A stretch of DNA of 64,000 bases from Saccharothrix sp. (GCF_031180885.1 NZ_JAPSLK010000017.1:90417-154416), one strand, 5' to 3'. Counted from the stretch's first letter, positions 27,779-37,548 are shown. Made by a program: numbers and translations. The notes: generated from the sequence alone by a model not told the origin.

Positions 27779-28705
27779 GTGATTCGCGTCGTGGTGGAGA
27801 GCACTTCGAAGCGGCGGCTGGGTGTCGGGGAACTCGACGCGGTGGTGCGGGAGGCGTTGGGCGTCGGTCTCGCGTCTTCTGCCGAGCTGACCGAGGGCAT
27901 GTTCAACACGGCGTACCGGCTGACGACGGTCGACGGCCGCGAGGCCGTGCTGAAGGTCGCACCGCCCGCCGATGTGCCGTTGATGACGTACGAGCGCAAC
28001 CTGATGCGCACGGAGGCCCTGGCCTTCTCCCTGATGGCTGCTCGCGGCCTGCCGGTCCCGTCGGTGTTGCTGGCCTCGGACGACCTGCTGCTGATGACCG
28101 CTTTGCGGGGAACCCCTTGGAACGCGGCTGCTCTGTCGGACGCCGAGCGGGCGGCGCTGCGGCGGGAGCTGGGGGAGATCGTGCGGGCGCTGCACGGGAT
28201 CACCGGGGACGTGTTCGGCTATCCCCAGGGGCCCAACGGGTCGACGTGGCGGTCGGCGTTCCTGGCGATGGTGGACGCGGTGCTGGCGGATGCGCGCCGG
28301 TTCGGGGTGGAGCTGCCGGACGTGCGGCCGGCGTTCGCGGCGCGGGCTCACCTGTTGGACGAGGTGACGTCACCTGTGCTGGTGCACTTCGACCTGTGGG
28401 AGGCCAACATCTTCTTGGCGGACGGCCGGATCGAGGGAATCATCGACCCGGAACGGGCGATGTTCGGCGACCCCTTGGCCGAGTTGGCAACGGTGGCCCT
28501 GTTCACAGACGTGGATGCGGACTTCTTGGCCGGCTACGGACGCAGCGAACCGTTCACGCCGGCGGAAGAGACCAGAATCGCCCTGTACCGGGCATATCTC
28601 TGCCTGATCATGATTGTCGAGGGCGTGCCGCGGGGTTACAGCGGTGAAGAACGTGACGCGCACGTGGCGTTCTTCCGGCAGAAGCTCGCCGAGTACCTGG
28701 GCTGA
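27779..28705 (+). CDS. Aminoglycoside-phosphotransferase-like kinase
   Basis: The 308-aa protein belongs to the APH/choline kinase fold family. The catalytic loop VHFDLWEANIF (HxD with downstream Asn) and the metal motif IDPERAMFGDP are intact, as is the N-lobe Lys in AVLKVAPP. GTG 27779 is used; GTG 27791 is possible, and neither has a clear ribosome site. Members phosphorylate antibiotics, homoserine, fructosamines or other small hydroxyls, so the substrate is open. It is divergent from fumarase. Confidence 0.82.
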   Translation: MIRVVVESTSKRRLGVGELDAVVREALGVGLASSAELTEGMFNTAYRLTTVDGREAVLKVAPPADVPLMTYERNLMRTEALAFSLMAARGLPVPSVLLASDDLLLMTALRGTPWNAAALSDAERAALRRELGEIVRALHGITGDVFGYPQGPNGSTWRSAFLAMVDAVLADARRFGVELPDVRPAFAARAHLLDEVTSPVLVHFDLWEANIFLADGRIEGIIDPERAMFGDPLAELATVALFTDVDADFLAGYGRSEPFTPAEETRIALYRAYLCLIMIVEGVPRGYSGEERDAHVAFFRQKLAEYLG

Positions 28706-28715
28706 CGACCACCGC

Positions 28716-28825
28716 CGCGAGGCCGCGTCGGCTTGTCGCGTCGCCTTTCCCGACGATCATGCTTTCGATCGGCGGGAAGCACGGCGCGACGAGTCGACTT
28801 TCAGGCGGCCTCGCCGCCGCGACGC
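28716..28825. repeat. Dispersed palindromic repeat, copy B
   Basis: Arms at 28727-28758 and 28767-28798 (32 nt each) pair at about 25 of 32 positions. The 5' flank CGCGAGGCCGCG and the beginning of the left arm are identical to copy A, and the TTCGATCGG centre and AGGCGG.CTCGCCG 3' flank are conserved. It sits 10 bp after the kinase gene. The rest of the 347-bp gap (28826-28995) shows nothing I can name. Confidence 0.75.
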
Positions 28826-28995
28826 CAGTCGCGGCCGAAAATGCGGAAGGCCGGGCCGGCCCCCGACCGCCCCGACCTTCCTCAGCGTGCGACAGCCCTC
28901 GCGAGATGGGGCGGGGGTGTCGCAAAGCTCGTGTAACACGCGACCGTGCCGTGATCGGCGTCACAAGTCAACACGGCTGAACGGGTGATCCGCGT

Positions 28996-29030
28996 CACCG
29001 GCCGGCGCAGCCCGCAGTCGCCGGCCGGTG
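28996..29030 (-). terminator. Hairpin terminator of the group-2 sigma factor gene
   Basis: A perfect 12-bp inverted repeat (CACCGGCCGGCG, 28996-29007, and its complement 29019-29030) lies 22 bp beyond the stop of the minus-strand sigma gene. Confidence 0.6.
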
Positions 29031-29052
29031 CACCGCGATCAACCGACGATCA

Positions 29053-30045
29053 CTAGCTGGCGTAAGCGCGCAGCTTGGCGGCCCGCTCGCCCTGCCGCAG
29101 CTTGGCCATGACCTCGCGCTCGATCTGCCGCACCCGCTCCCGCGACAGCCCGAACTGCTTGCCGATCTGGTCCAACGTGCGCGGCTGGCCGTCCTCCAGG
29201 CCGTAGCGCAGCCGGATCACCGCCTGCTCGCGCGGCTCCAGCGTGGCCAGCACGCGGCGCAGGTCGTCCTGCAGCAGGCCGGAGATGACGGCGCTCTCCG
29301 CGTCCGTCGCGTCGGAGTCCTCGATGAAGTCGCCCAGCGGGGCGTCCTCCTCGGTGCCGACCGGCATGTCCAGGCTCACCGGGTCGCGGGCGTGGTCGAG
29401 CAGGTCGGCCACCTTGTCCGGCGTCAGGCCCGATTCGCGCGCCAGCTCGTCGTTGGTCGCCTCACGGCCCAGCTGCTGGTGCAGGTCGCGCTTGATCCGC
29501 GCCAGCTTGTTCACCTGCTCGACGAGGTGGACGGGCAGCCGGATGGTGCGGCCCTGGTCCGCCATTCCCCGGGTGATCGCCTGGCGGATCCACCACGTCG
29601 CGTAGGTCGAGAACTTGAATCCCTTGGTGTAGTCGAACTTCTCCACCGCGCGGATCAGACCCAGGTTCCCTTCCTGGATCAGGTCGAGCAGCGGCATTCC
29701 ACGGCCGGTGTATCGCTTGGCCAGCGAAACGACCAGGCGGAGATTCGCTTCGAGCAAGTGGTTCTTCGCGACGTGGCCGTCGCGGATCAGCTGGCGCAGT
29801 TCCCCCTTGCGCGTGGCCGACAGGTTCGAGCCCGTCTCCAGCATGTGCTGGGCGAAGACCCCCGCCTCGATCCGCTTCGCGAGTTCGACCTCCTCGGCCG
29901 CGGTGAGCAGCGCTGTCTTCCCGATCCCGTTCAGGTACACCCGAACCAGGTCGGCGGCCGGGCCCTGGGCGTCGAGGTCGAACTCGGCGCTCGTGGTGGT
30001 CGTGTCGCTCTCGACCTCGCGGTCGAGGACCTTCGGGACGGTCAT
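29053..30045 (-). CDS. RNA polymerase sigma factor, group 2 (SigB/HrdB-like)
   Basis: The 330-aa sigma-70 protein has region 1.2 ([31 protein letters not shown]), regions 2.1-2.4 ([33 protein letters not shown] split, [17 protein letters not shown]), region 3 and region 4.2 ([22 protein letters not shown]). It lacks the long Ala/Lys-rich N-terminal extension of the primary sigma factor at 45417, so it is a secondary, principal-like factor. The ATG at 30045 follows GGGAGGGAAG. A promoter of the oxidative/envelope-stress ECF type lies upstream, as known for mycobacterial sigB, pointing to stress control. Confidence 0.88.
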   Translation of the reverse strand: MTVPKVLDREVESDTTTTSAEFDLDAQGPAADLVRVYLNGIGKTALLTAAEEVELAKRIEAGVFAQHMLETGSNLSATRKGELRQLIRDGHVAKNHLLEANLRLVVSLAKRYTGRGMPLLDLIQEGNLGLIRAVEKFDYTKGFKFSTYATWWIRQAITRGMADQGRTIRLPVHLVEQVNKLARIKRDLHQQLGREATNDELARESGLTPDKVADLLDHARDPVSLDMPVGTEEDAPLGDFIEDSDATDAESAVISGLLQDDLRRVLATLEPREQAVIRLRYGLEDGQPRTLDQIGKQFGLSRERVRQIEREVMAKLRQGERAAKLRAYAS

Positions 30046-30136
30046 GGAGCTTCCCTCCCCCTTGTCGCGGGCTGGCAGTGCGGTCACGCATCCCGCGCTG
30101 CGCTGCGCGAGGTTGCCTTTCGGCTGTCATCGGGGG

Positions 30137-30164
30137 AAACGTTCGCCGGTGCGAAATGGTTCCC
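30137..30164 (-). promoter_or_regulatory. Candidate sigR/sigH/sigE-type promoter of the sigma gene
   Basis: On the minus strand GGGAAC, a 17-nt spacer and CGTT are found, about 95-120 bp upstream of the start codon. The pattern agrees with the GGGAAY-N16-18-CGTT consensus of actinobacterial redox and envelope stress sigma factors. Confidence 0.5.
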
Positions 30165-30239
30165 GCCTCCCCGATCTGAGAGACGTCAGTGCCGTCACAG
30201 CGGTTGCGCCACGAATCCTGAGATTTGGCTGAGAAGGAT

Positions 30240-30665
30240 CTAGAGTTCCACCAACACGGTGAAGGGACCGTCGTTCACACTCCGCACCGACATCATCGCC
30301 CCGAACCGCCCGGTTTCCACCCGAGCGCCCTTCTGGCGCAGTTCCCGCACCACCGCGTCGACCAACGGCTCCGCGTGCTCGGGCCGTGCGGCGGCGGTCC
30401 AAGACGGCCGCCGACCCTTCCGCGTCTCTCCGTAGAGTGTGAATTGGCTCACAACGAGCAGGGGTGCGCCGGTCGTGGCGCACGACTCCTCGTCCCGCAG
30501 GATGCGCAGCTCGTGCAGTTTCCGCGCCATCAACGGGGCTTTGGCCTCGGTGTCGTCGGCGTGGACGCCCAGGAGCACGAGAAGTCCCGGCTCGTCGATC
30601 GCGCCCACGCGCTCCCCGTCCACGGTCACCTCCGCCTCGGTGACCCGCGCCACAACTGCTCTCAC
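30240..30665 (-). CDS. dtd: D-aminoacyl-tRNA deacylase
   Basis: The 141-aa protein hydrolyses D-amino acids wrongly attached to tRNA. Signature segments are [18 protein letters not shown] (N-terminus), [20 protein letters not shown] (catalytic Thr region) and the C-terminal [22 protein letters not shown]. The Gly-cisPro motif of canonical DTD reads here as VNDGPFT, which is normal. The GTG overlaps the stop of the methyltransferase gene (GTGA). Confidence 0.92.
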   Translation of the reverse strand: MRAVVARVTEAEVTVDGERVGAIDEPGLLVLLGVHADDTEAKAPLMARKLHELRILRDEESCATTGAPLLVVSQFTLYGETRKGRRPSWTAAARPEHAEPLVDAVVRELRQKGARVETGRFGAMMSVRSVNDGPFTVLVEL

Positions 30666-32146
30666 GCCGGCACCACCATGCCGTGCCGCACCAGCTCCCG
30701 GACGACCGGCAACGCCGCGTGCGCGAGGTCCTCGGCCGACAGGTCGTTGGCGTAGGCCAACAGGGTGATCAGGTCTTCCAGGGGCAGCGCGCCCCGGAAA
30801 CCGGCGAGCAGGCGCGCGGCGGTCTCGTCCAGCTCGTGCTGCCACCCCGGCCCGTCCGTGCGGTGCAGGCGGCGCACGACCGACGCCCAGCCGTCCTCGG
30901 CCGGCGCGGAGACCTCCTCCAGCAGAACCGTCTCCGGCACGGTGAACCGGGTGGCCAGGAGCGCGTCGTTGTCGTGGGTGCGCAGCCACTCGACCCGGTC
31001 CAGCCAGGCCGCGGACTCCGGCCCCAGCGGGTCGTCGTAGGCGTGGCGCAGGTCTTCGCAGACCACCTCGGGGTGCGCGGCGTCGGTCCGGCGCAGGGTC
31101 ACGAAGCCGAAACCGATGCCCTCCACGTCCTGCTCGGCGAACCAGTCCAGCCAGGCCGACGCCTTCGCGCGGCCCTCCTCGGACCGGGGGTCGACGCCCG
31201 CGTCCCGCAGCCACGTGCCGACGTAGAGCGTGGGGTCGGCCACGTCCCGCTGGACGAACCAGGCGTCCACGTTGCGCGGCAGCCACGACGAGACCCGGTC
31301 CGCCCAGTCCTCGCCACGCCGGTGCAGCCAGGACGCGAGGAGCTGGCCGATCCCGCCCTCGCTGAGGAACGACGGCAGCTGCCGCACCACGAGCGCGCTC
31401 GCGTCGTCCCCGCCCAACCCGGAGTCGCGGTAGACGTAGTCCACCCGCGGCGGCCCGACCACGAACGGCGGGTTGCACACCACCTGGTCGAACTTCCGGT
31501 TGCGCAGCGGCGCGAACCACTCGCCCTGCCGGAGTTCGACGTCGATGTCGTTGAGCCGGAACGTCCCCTGCGCGAGCCGGAGCGCCCGCTCGGACACGTC
31601 CGTCGCGGTGATCTTGCGCGCGTGCCGGCTGGCGTGCAGCGCCTGGACCCCGCAGCCCGTGCCCAGGTCGAGCAGCGTCTCGACGGGTCGGCGTGACGTC
31701 GCCCGGGCGAGGCTGATCGACGCGTGCCCCACCCCGAGCACGTGATCGGCCGGCACCGGCCCGCCCCGCTGCTCGGAGTCCAGGTCCGCGATCACCCACC
31801 AGGACCCCTCGTCGTCCCCGTACGGCCTGATGTCCAGGCCCGCGCGCACCCGGTCCCCGTCCCGGACCAGCACCTGCGCGCCCACGGCCTCGTCGAGGTC
31901 CAGGCCGTCCAGCGCCTTGCGCACGGCGGCGGGCTCCTCGGCGTCGCCGAGCAGGAACAGCCGGACCAGGGTGCCCAGCTCGCCGGCGTCGGCGGTGGCG
32001 CGCCGGGCGGCCTCCGGCTCACCCCGGCCCAACGCGGCGTGCGCCTGGGGCCCGAGGACGTCCACGACCCCGTCGGCGTCGTACCCGGCGTTCTGGAACG
32101 CGCCCCGCAGGCGCGCGGTCAGCGATGTGGAGAGATCAGGAAGCAC
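30662..32146 (-). CDS. Class I SAM-dependent methyltransferase
   Basis: The 494-aa protein has an N-terminal helical part (about 1-90), a Rossmann methyltransferase domain with [16 protein letters not shown] (SAM loop) and [13 protein letters not shown] (NPPF catalytic motif of N6/N5-methyltransferases such as RsmC/PrmC), and a C-terminal extension of about 200 residues. NPPF enzymes methylate amino groups of adenine, guanine or glutamine. The GTG at 32146 has GGGAG upstream. It lies between pucR and dtd on the same strand; a translation-related substrate is plausible. Confidence 0.8.
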   Translation of the reverse strand: MLPDLSTSLTARLRGAFQNAGYDADGVVDVLGPQAHAALGRGEPEAARRATADAGELGTLVRLFLLGDAEEPAAVRKALDGLDLDEAVGAQVLVRDGDRVRAGLDIRPYGDDEGSWWVIADLDSEQRGGPVPADHVLGVGHASISLARATSRRPVETLLDLGTGCGVQALHASRHARKITATDVSERALRLAQGTFRLNDIDVELRQGEWFAPLRNRKFDQVVCNPPFVVGPPRVDYVYRDSGLGGDDASALVVRQLPSFLSEGGIGQLLASWLHRRGEDWADRVSSWLPRNVDAWFVQRDVADPTLYVGTWLRDAGVDPRSEEGRAKASAWLDWFAEQDVEGIGFGFVTLRRTDAAHPEVVCEDLRHAYDDPLGPESAAWLDRVEWLRTHDNDALLATRFTVPETVLLEEVSAPAEDGWASVVRRLHRTDGPGWQHELDETAARLLAGFRGALPLEDLITLLAYANDLSAEDLAHAALPVVRELVRHGMVVPA

Positions 32147-32200
32147 ACCGGATTCTCCCACTCCACCCCGACCGGGTCCCGATTGAGCTATGCGCACGAA

Positions 32201-33694
32201 TCAAAGAAAGATGGCGAGAGCGATGGCCATGGCGAGTCGCTGGTCCGCGTCCTCCAAAGGAAGTGGCGTGACTTCAGCCATTTTCTGCATCCGATAACGC
32301 AACGTGTTCGGGTGAACCGAAAGCGCCCGAGCCGCCTCCCGGGCGTCACCCTGAGCCGCCAGCCAAGCCCGCAAAGTCGCCGCGTACTGGGTCCCGTGCT
32401 CCTCGTCGTGCCGCACGAGTTCCGCCACCGGCCCGCGCGCCGGCAGCCGGCCGCTCGACGCGACCGCGGCCAGGCGCCGGAGCAGGACCTGCGCCCACGA
32501 GTGGTCGTACACGACCGGGTCACCCGTCGAGAGGGCCAGGCACTCGTCGGCTTCGTGCCGCGAGGCGGGGAGCTGGGCGGCTTCCGCCCGCCCCCCGATC
32601 CCGGTCTCCAGGACGACCTCCGGCGGCAGTTCGCGGCGCAGCGAACGGACCCAGTCGATCGCCGCCGCCGGGTCGTCGCCGCACGGCAGGACGGTGTAGA
32701 GGACGTTGCCGAACAGGGCGCTCCGGCCCGGCCTTGACCAGCCAAAACCGGCGGTTGCGCGTTCGAAGGCGAGCAGCGCCGCGCCGTGCTCGCCCTCCCC
32801 GGCGTGGGCCTGCACCGCGATCACCCGCAGGTCCGTGCTCGGCAGGCCCAACCGGGGCAGGTTGGCCCCGCTGTCCAGCGCCCCGATGACCAGGTCGGCC
32901 TCGGCCTGCCGCTCCAGGTCCGCCGAGGCGCGTGCCCGCAGCAGGTGCAGGGCGGCGGTGCGAGCCCCGTCCGCCAGGGCGGCGTGGCGGGCCGGGTCGA
33001 CGTCCTGGTCGACCTCCACCCACACCGACCCGAGGAGTTCCCGACCGGCCCGGACCGCGGCCACCAGCCGGCCCCCGAGCTGGTCGGTCAGCTTGGGCAC
33101 GAACAGCGGCTCGTCGCTGCGGGACAGGTGGGTGAAGACGCCGTACTCGTCCAGGGCCTGCCGCGCCTCCTCCGGCACCCGCCGGCCCAGGATGGTCTGC
33201 ACCCGCACCTGGTCCACGCCCTGCTGCCGGTACGAGTAGGCCAGCACGCGGGACTGCTGGTCCTCGATGGTGACCGGGCCGCCCACCACGGCGGCGATGG
33301 CGTCGGCCACCGCGAACAGGTCGCCGGAGCCCTTGCGCCGGCCGCCCAGGACCAGGGTCTGCGCCACGTTCGCCAGCTGCCCCCACGGCACCGAGGGCTC
33401 CACCAGCAGCACCGCCGCGCCCGAGCGCTTGGCGGCCGCGATCACCCGTTCGTCCAGCGGCGGCCGGCCGTGCAGGACCACGGCCGCCGCGGCGGTCGAG
33501 CCGACCAGGCGCGCGGCGGCTGTGGGGGTGGGGACGCCCAGGCCGAGGAGGACGTCGTCGGGGGCGGCGGTGGCGGGTTCGGCCGGGTCGTGCAGGGCGA
33601 CGCCGCGCAGTTCGACGTCCCGGCCGCGGGGCGCGCAGCTCAGGTGCGTGCCCAGGCTGCCGAGCACGTCCACCAGCCGATCAAGGGCCACCAC
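32201..33694 (-). CDS. PucR-family transcriptional regulator
   Basis: The 497-aa protein has an N-terminal PucR-like sensor region (about 1-120), a GGDEF-like/CdaR middle domain (GNVLYTVLPCGDDPAAAIDW) and a C-terminal PucR helix-turn-helix (LRAWLAAQGDAREAARALSVHPNTLRYRMQKM). TACGAT lies 7 nt before the GTG at 33694, so the mRNA is probably leaderless; a further 15 codons upstream are open but unsupported. Effector and targets are unknown. Confidence 0.85.
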   Translation of the reverse strand: MVALDRLVDVLGSLGTHLSCAPRGRDVELRGVALHDPAEPATAAPDDVLLGLGVPTPTAAARLVGSTAAAAVVLHGRPPLDERVIAAAKRSGAAVLLVEPSVPWGQLANVAQTLVLGGRRKGSGDLFAVADAIAAVVGGPVTIEDQQSRVLAYSYRQQGVDQVRVQTILGRRVPEEARQALDEYGVFTHLSRSDEPLFVPKLTDQLGGRLVAAVRAGRELLGSVWVEVDQDVDPARHAALADGARTAALHLLRARASADLERQAEADLVIGALDSGANLPRLGLPSTDLRVIAVQAHAGEGEHGAALLAFERATAGFGWSRPGRSALFGNVLYTVLPCGDDPAAAIDWVRSLRRELPPEVVLETGIGGRAEAAQLPASRHEADECLALSTGDPVVYDHSWAQVLLRRLAAVASSGRLPARGPVAELVRHDEEHGTQYAATLRAWLAAQGDAREAARALSVHPNTLRYRMQKMAEVTPLPLEDADQRLAMAIALAIFL

Positions 33695-33786
33695 TCCTCG
33701 GATCGTACGGTCACCCTGTGCGAACGTGCGCGAATACACCGCCCTGACGGTGTCGCCGGGGACGGCGCAGTGGGACTATGGGACAC

Positions 33787-34101
33787 ATGGTCGACCACGA
33801 GCGCGACGGCACTCCGGTGCTGATCACCGAAGCGGCGCCCTCCTACGAGGAGCAGCACGCCGCTCGCAAGCGCAAGTACGCGATCATGATGGGCGCCCGC
33901 ATCCCGTGCCTGGCACTGGCCATGGTCTTCTACCAGACGTGGTGGCTCGCGCTGCTGTTCCTCGTGCTGTCCGTGCCGCTGCCGTGGATGGCGGTGCTCA
34001 TCGCGAACGACCGGCCCCCGCGCAAGGCGGAGAAGGCCAACCGGTTCGTCAAGGAGCACCGCGCCCTCGAAGCCCCCGGGCATCAGGTCATCGACGGCTG
34101 A
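33787..34101 (+). CDS. DUF3099-type small membrane protein
   Basis: The 104-aa protein begins VLITEAAPSYEEQHAARKRKYAIMMGARI and has two hydrophobic segments (CLALAMVFYQTWWLALLFLVLS split into about residues 37-53 and 56-75). This matches the DUF3099 family of actinobacterial membrane proteins. The ATG at 33787 is chosen; an ATG at 33778 is in frame. Its 3' end overlaps the convergent psuK gene by 19 bp. Confidence 0.8.
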   Translation: MVDHERDGTPVLITEAAPSYEEQHAARKRKYAIMMGARIPCLALAMVFYQTWWLALLFLVLSVPLPWMAVLIANDRPPRKAEKANRFVKEHRALEAPGHQVIDG

Positions 34102-34973
34102 GCCCTCGCCACCGGCTGTGCCCCCACGTGGGAAACGGCCGAAGCCGCCGCCCGGACGCCCCCGGCCAGGGACTCCGCCCGGGACGCGCCGCTCAGCCAC
34201 GCCGCGAGCAGCCCGGCGTCGAACGCGTCCCCGGCTCCGGTCGAGTCCACGCACTCCACGTCCAGCGCCGGCGCCGACAGCACGCCCTCCCGGTCGACCC
34301 AGCTCGCGCCGTCCGCGCCGGAGGTCAGCGCGACCGCGCCCACCACGTCCAGCAGTTCCACCGCACTGGCCGGCTCCGGTGACCCGGTGAGCGCGACCAG
34401 TTCCTCGGTGTTGGGCAGCAGCAGGTCGACCCCGGCGATGTCGTCCAGGAACCCGTCGTAGATCAACGCCGCCGACTGGGGGTCCACCGAGGTGGTCAGC
34501 CCGGCCTCCCGCGCCGCGCGCAGCACCGCCAGCCCGGCGGGCCGGGACGAGGCGTCCAGCAGCACGTACCCGGACAGGTGCAGGTGCCGGACCCCGGCCA
34601 GCAGGCCGGGGTCGAGGTCGCCGGGGGAGAAGCGGGCGTTCGCGCCCCGGTCGGGCAGCATCGTGCGCTGGCCGGTGTCGTCCACCAGCACCACGACGCA
34701 GCAGGTCGCGGCCTCCGTGTCCACGGCGAACGCGCACCGCACGCCCGCCGCCGTCAGCTCCGCGTGCACCTGCCGCCCGGCGGAGTCCGCGCCCACGCGC
34801 GCGACCAGCGTCGGCGTCGCGCCGCACGCCGCCAGCCACACCGCCGTGTTCGCGCCCGCCCCGCCGGGTTCGATGGTGACCTTGGCGCGCGAGTCGCCGC
34901 CGTGGACGATCGGGCCGGAGTGCCGGGCCACCACGTCCAGCCCGGCGTCCCCGACGACCACGACCGACGTCAC
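34083..34973 (-). CDS. psuK: PfkB-family kinase, probable pseudouridine kinase
   Basis: The 296-aa ribokinase-type protein has the N-terminal substrate motif (GGAGANTAVWLAACG) and the C-terminal PfkB signature with catalytic Asp (DSTGAGDAFDAGLLAAWL). PfkB kinases vary in substrate; the 4-nt overlap with pseudouridine-5'-phosphate glycosidase makes pseudouridine the best guess. Together they would turn pseudouridine into uracil and ribose 5-phosphate. Confidence 0.82.
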   Translation of the reverse strand: MTSVVVVGDAGLDVVARHSGPIVHGGDSRAKVTIEPGGAGANTAVWLAACGATPTLVARVGADSAGRQVHAELTAAGVRCAFAVDTEAATCCVVVLVDDTGQRTMLPDRGANARFSPGDLDPGLLAGVRHLHLSGYVLLDASSRPAGLAVLRAAREAGLTTSVDPQSAALIYDGFLDDIAGVDLLLPNTEELVALTGSPEPASAVELLDVVGAVALTSGADGASWVDREGVLSAPALDVECVDSTGAGDAFDAGLLAAWLSGASRAESLAGGVRAAASAVSHVGAQPVARAQPSMT

Positions 34974-35875
34974 TTCGCCAGCTCCACCGCGACCTCGGCG
35001 GCCAGGGCCGCGTTGGACAGCACCAGCGCCTCGTTGGCGTCCAGGCTGACCCCGCCGCTCGCGGTGTGGAAGTGCTCCAGCAGCGCCGGGGTGACGTCCT
35101 TGCCGTGCACGTCCCGGGTCTTGTCCAGGCCTTCGCGCAGCAGCCGGTCGTGCAAATCCTGGTCCATCTCGAACCCGGCCGGGATCGGGTTGGCCAGCAG
35201 CACGCCCGCGCTGCCCGGGACCTGCCCGAAGTGCGCCGCGACCACGGCCGCCGCCTCCTGCGGCCCGTCCACCCGCCAGGGCACGGTGTGGCCGGACTCG
35301 CGCCGGTAGAACGCGGGGAAGGCGTCGGTCCGGTAACCCAGGACGGGCACCGACCGGGTCTCCAGCAGTTCGAGCGTGGCCGGGATGTCCAGGATCGACT
35401 TCACGCCCGAGCAGACCACCAGGATCGGGGTCGTGGCCAGCACGTCGAGGTCGGCGGACACGTCCCAGGTCTCCCGCGCGCCCCGGTGCACGCCGCCCAG
35501 CCCGCCGGTGGCGAACACCCGGACGCCCGCCTGGCTCGCGATGGCGGAGGTCGAGGCCACGGTGGTGGCACCGTCCTTTTGGAGGGCGTAGGCCGCGCCC
35601 AGGTCCCGCCGGGAGAGCTTGACCAGCTCGTTGGCCGGGTCGCACACGTGGTCCAGCTCGGCGTCGGTCAGCCCGACCTTCGGCACCCCGCCCAGGACCG
35701 CGATCGTGGCGGGCACCGCGCCCGCTTTGCGCACCACGTCCTCCAGCCGCGCGGCGACCTCGCGGTTGCGGCCGGGCGGCAGGCCGTGGGACAGGATGGT
35801 GGATTCCAGGGCGACCACGGGCCGGTTCTCGGCCAGGGCGGTGCGGACCTCGTCGGTGATGCTCGGCGTACTCAC
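34970..35875 (-). CDS. psuG: Pseudouridine-5'-phosphate glycosidase
   Basis: The 301-aa protein carries the family landmarks VVALESTILSHGLPPGRN, ATIAVLGGVPKVGL, KLSRRDLGAAYALQKDGATTV with the catalytic Lys region, and FATGGLGGVHRGARETWDVSADL. It cleaves the C-C glycosidic bond of pseudouridine 5'-phosphate to uracil and ribose 5-phosphate. The GTG at 35875 has GGGAGG upstream; 33 upstream codons in frame overlap the divergent gene. It is the first gene of the psuG-psuK operon. Confidence 0.92.
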   Translation of the reverse strand: MSTPSITDEVRTALAENRPVVALESTILSHGLPPGRNREVAARLEDVVRKAGAVPATIAVLGGVPKVGLTDAELDHVCDPANELVKLSRRDLGAAYALQKDGATTVASTSAIASQAGVRVFATGGLGGVHRGARETWDVSADLDVLATTPILVVCSGVKSILDIPATLELLETRSVPVLGYRTDAFPAFYRRESGHTVPWRVDGPQEAAAVVAAHFGQVPGSAGVLLANPIPAGFEMDQDLHDRLLREGLDKTRDVHGKDVTPALLEHFHTASGGVSLDANEALVLSNAALAAEVAVELAK

Positions 35876-35906
35876 GAGGGGCCATCCTCCCAGGTAAGCT
35901 GGCGAC

Positions 35907-36155
35907 GTGAGCACGCAGACTCTGCCCGAGGTCGACGTCCGCCCGGAAGGCACCGACCACACCGGCGACGACACCCCGAAGATGTTCCACTACGTGCGCA
36001 AGAACAAGATCGCGGAAAGCGCGGTCATGGGCACGCACGTGGTGGCGCTGTGCGGTGAGGTCTTCCCGGTCACGCGGTCGCCGAAGCCCGGCTCCCCGGT
36101 GTGCCCGGACTGCAAGAAGATCTTCGACGGCCTGCCCAAGGGCGGCGGCGAGTAG
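35907..36155 (+). CDS. DUF3039 domain protein
   Basis: The 82-aa protein contains MFHYVRKNKIAESAVMGTHVVALCGEVFPVTRSPKPGSPVCPDCKKIFDGLP as family pattern, with three cysteines (LCGE, VCPDC) and a His that could bind zinc. DUF3039 proteins are small, widely conserved in actinobacteria and uncharacterised. TAAGCT (35895-35900) is 6 nt before the GTG, without a ribosome site, so translation is probably leaderless. Confidence 0.85.
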   Translation: MSTQTLPEVDVRPEGTDHTGDDTPKMFHYVRKNKIAESAVMGTHVVALCGEVFPVTRSPKPGSPVCPDCKKIFDGLPKGGGE

Positions 36156-36219
36156 GTCGCACGGACCCCGGTGCCCCGACGCCTGCGACAGGCGCCGGGG
36201 CACAGCGCTGTCCGGGTCC

Positions 36220-36351
36220 GGCCGACCGCGTTCGGTGGCCGGTCTGGCGGGACCGCGTTCCGGGATCTGCTTGGCCGAACCGCGTCCAGGGCCGGCCTGG
36301 CGGGACCGCGTTCGGGGGCCTGCTCGGCGGGACTGCGTTCAGGGCCGGCCT
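36220..36351. repeat. Five 26/27-bp tandem repeats
   Basis: Five units run 36220-36245, 36246-36272, 36273-36298, 36299-36325 and 36326-36351, with lengths 26, 27, 26, 27 and 26. Each starts GGCSGRAC/GACYGCGTYC and is followed by a variable GG-rich half; units alternate between two sub-types. The last unit runs over the stop codon of the convergent membrane-protein gene (36339). Confidence 0.75.
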
Positions 36352-37415
36352 TCCGCCCGCAGCGGCTCGGTGGCGGGCGGCGGTGTGACGTCCGCCGGTG
36401 AGCCGGCGTCGGCGTCGGTCGGCTGCCAGGCCTGCTTGCCCTCGTCGGCCTTGATCCGTTCCGCGGCCCGCTCCAGCTCCAGCCGCCGCCACCGCCGGCG
36501 CTGCCGACGGGTCATCTTCGCGGGCCACATCTCCTGGATGGCGCTGTTGAAGTACGCCCCGATGACGATGGCCAGGCCGATGAAGAACGCGAACAGCAGG
36601 AACGCGATCGGCGTGGCCAGCGCGCCGTAGGTGTACCCGGTCGTGGTGATCCACCGGATGTAGAGGCGCAGGCCGATCGACGACAGCAGGAACACCGCCA
36701 TCGCCAGGACCGCCCCCGGCACCAGCCGGTGCCACGGCAGCTTGTTGGGCAGCGACAGCTTGTACAGCGTGGCCAGCGCCAGCACCAGCAGCACCGCCAC
36801 GCCCGGGTAGTAGAACGCGCTCAGCCAGAACTCGATGGTGTCGCGCCACCCGCTCGGGAAGATCTCCGGCAGCAGGTCCGGCCCGAGCGCCAGCACCGGC
36901 AGCCCGACGATCAGCAGCACCAGGCTCGCCATGTACAGCAGCAGGGCGAAGATCCGCTGCCACACCTCGTTGCGCACCCCGTACTGGTCGTGCGCGGCGG
37001 TGATGGCGTCCACGAACGACGACATCGCCGACGACCCCGCCCACAGCGAGATCAGGAAGCCCACCGACACGATCTCGCCCTTGCCGATGGTCAGGATCTG
37101 GTCGACCGTCGGCGCGATCACGTCGTTGACGACGTCCTGGCTGAAGATCGTCCGGCACGTCGAGATGATCCGGTCCTTGACCGCGCTGACCACCTCGGGG
37201 CCCATCCAGTCGCCGAGGTAGCCCATCGAGCCCAGCAGGCCCAGCAGCAGCGGCGGGAAGGAGAGGGTCTGCCAGAACGCCGCCTCGGCGGCCTCGGAGA
37301 AGATGCTGCCCTCCCAGGCCTTGGAGAGCGTGCGCGCCAGCAACCGCAGTGGTCCCTTCCGGGGCCTGCTGCGTGCCGTCTCGTCAGTCGGCGAACCCAT
37401 CGCAGGGTCAAGCAT
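36339..37415 (-). CDS. YihY/BrkB-family membrane protein
   Basis: The 358-aa protein has about six to seven membrane segments and the family patterns SEAAEAAFWQTLSFPPLLLGLLGSMGY, ISLWAGSSAMSSFVDAITAAHDQYG and YTYGALATPIAFLLFAFFIGLAIVIGAYFN. The C-terminal tail is charged and cytoplasmic. YihY proteins are of unsettled function; RNase BN activity once ascribed to them is wrong. ATG 37415 is used; ATG 37400 is an alternative and neither has a good ribosome site. Confidence 0.85.
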   Translation of the reverse strand: MLDPAMGSPTDETARSRPRKGPLRLLARTLSKAWEGSIFSEAAEAAFWQTLSFPPLLLGLLGSMGYLGDWMGPEVVSAVKDRIISTCRTIFSQDVVNDVIAPTVDQILTIGKGEIVSVGFLISLWAGSSAMSSFVDAITAAHDQYGVRNEVWQRIFALLLYMASLVLLIVGLPVLALGPDLLPEIFPSGWRDTIEFWLSAFYYPGVAVLLVLALATLYKLSLPNKLPWHRLVPGAVLAMAVFLLSSIGLRLYIRWITTTGYTYGALATPIAFLLFAFFIGLAIVIGAYFNSAIQEMWPAKMTRRQRRRWRRLELERAAERIKADEGKQAWQPTDADAGSPADVTPPPATEPLRAEGRP

Positions 37416-37548
37416 GGTGCATCGGGGGTGATTTCGCGGCATCGGCGCCGTGGTGTCGCGGCGCGGGCAGGTAGGCTGTCGGTGCCCTCGACGGTCATCC
37501 ACCCGAGGGCATTCGCATGTCCACGATTGCCGCAGGAGGGGTTCGAGG

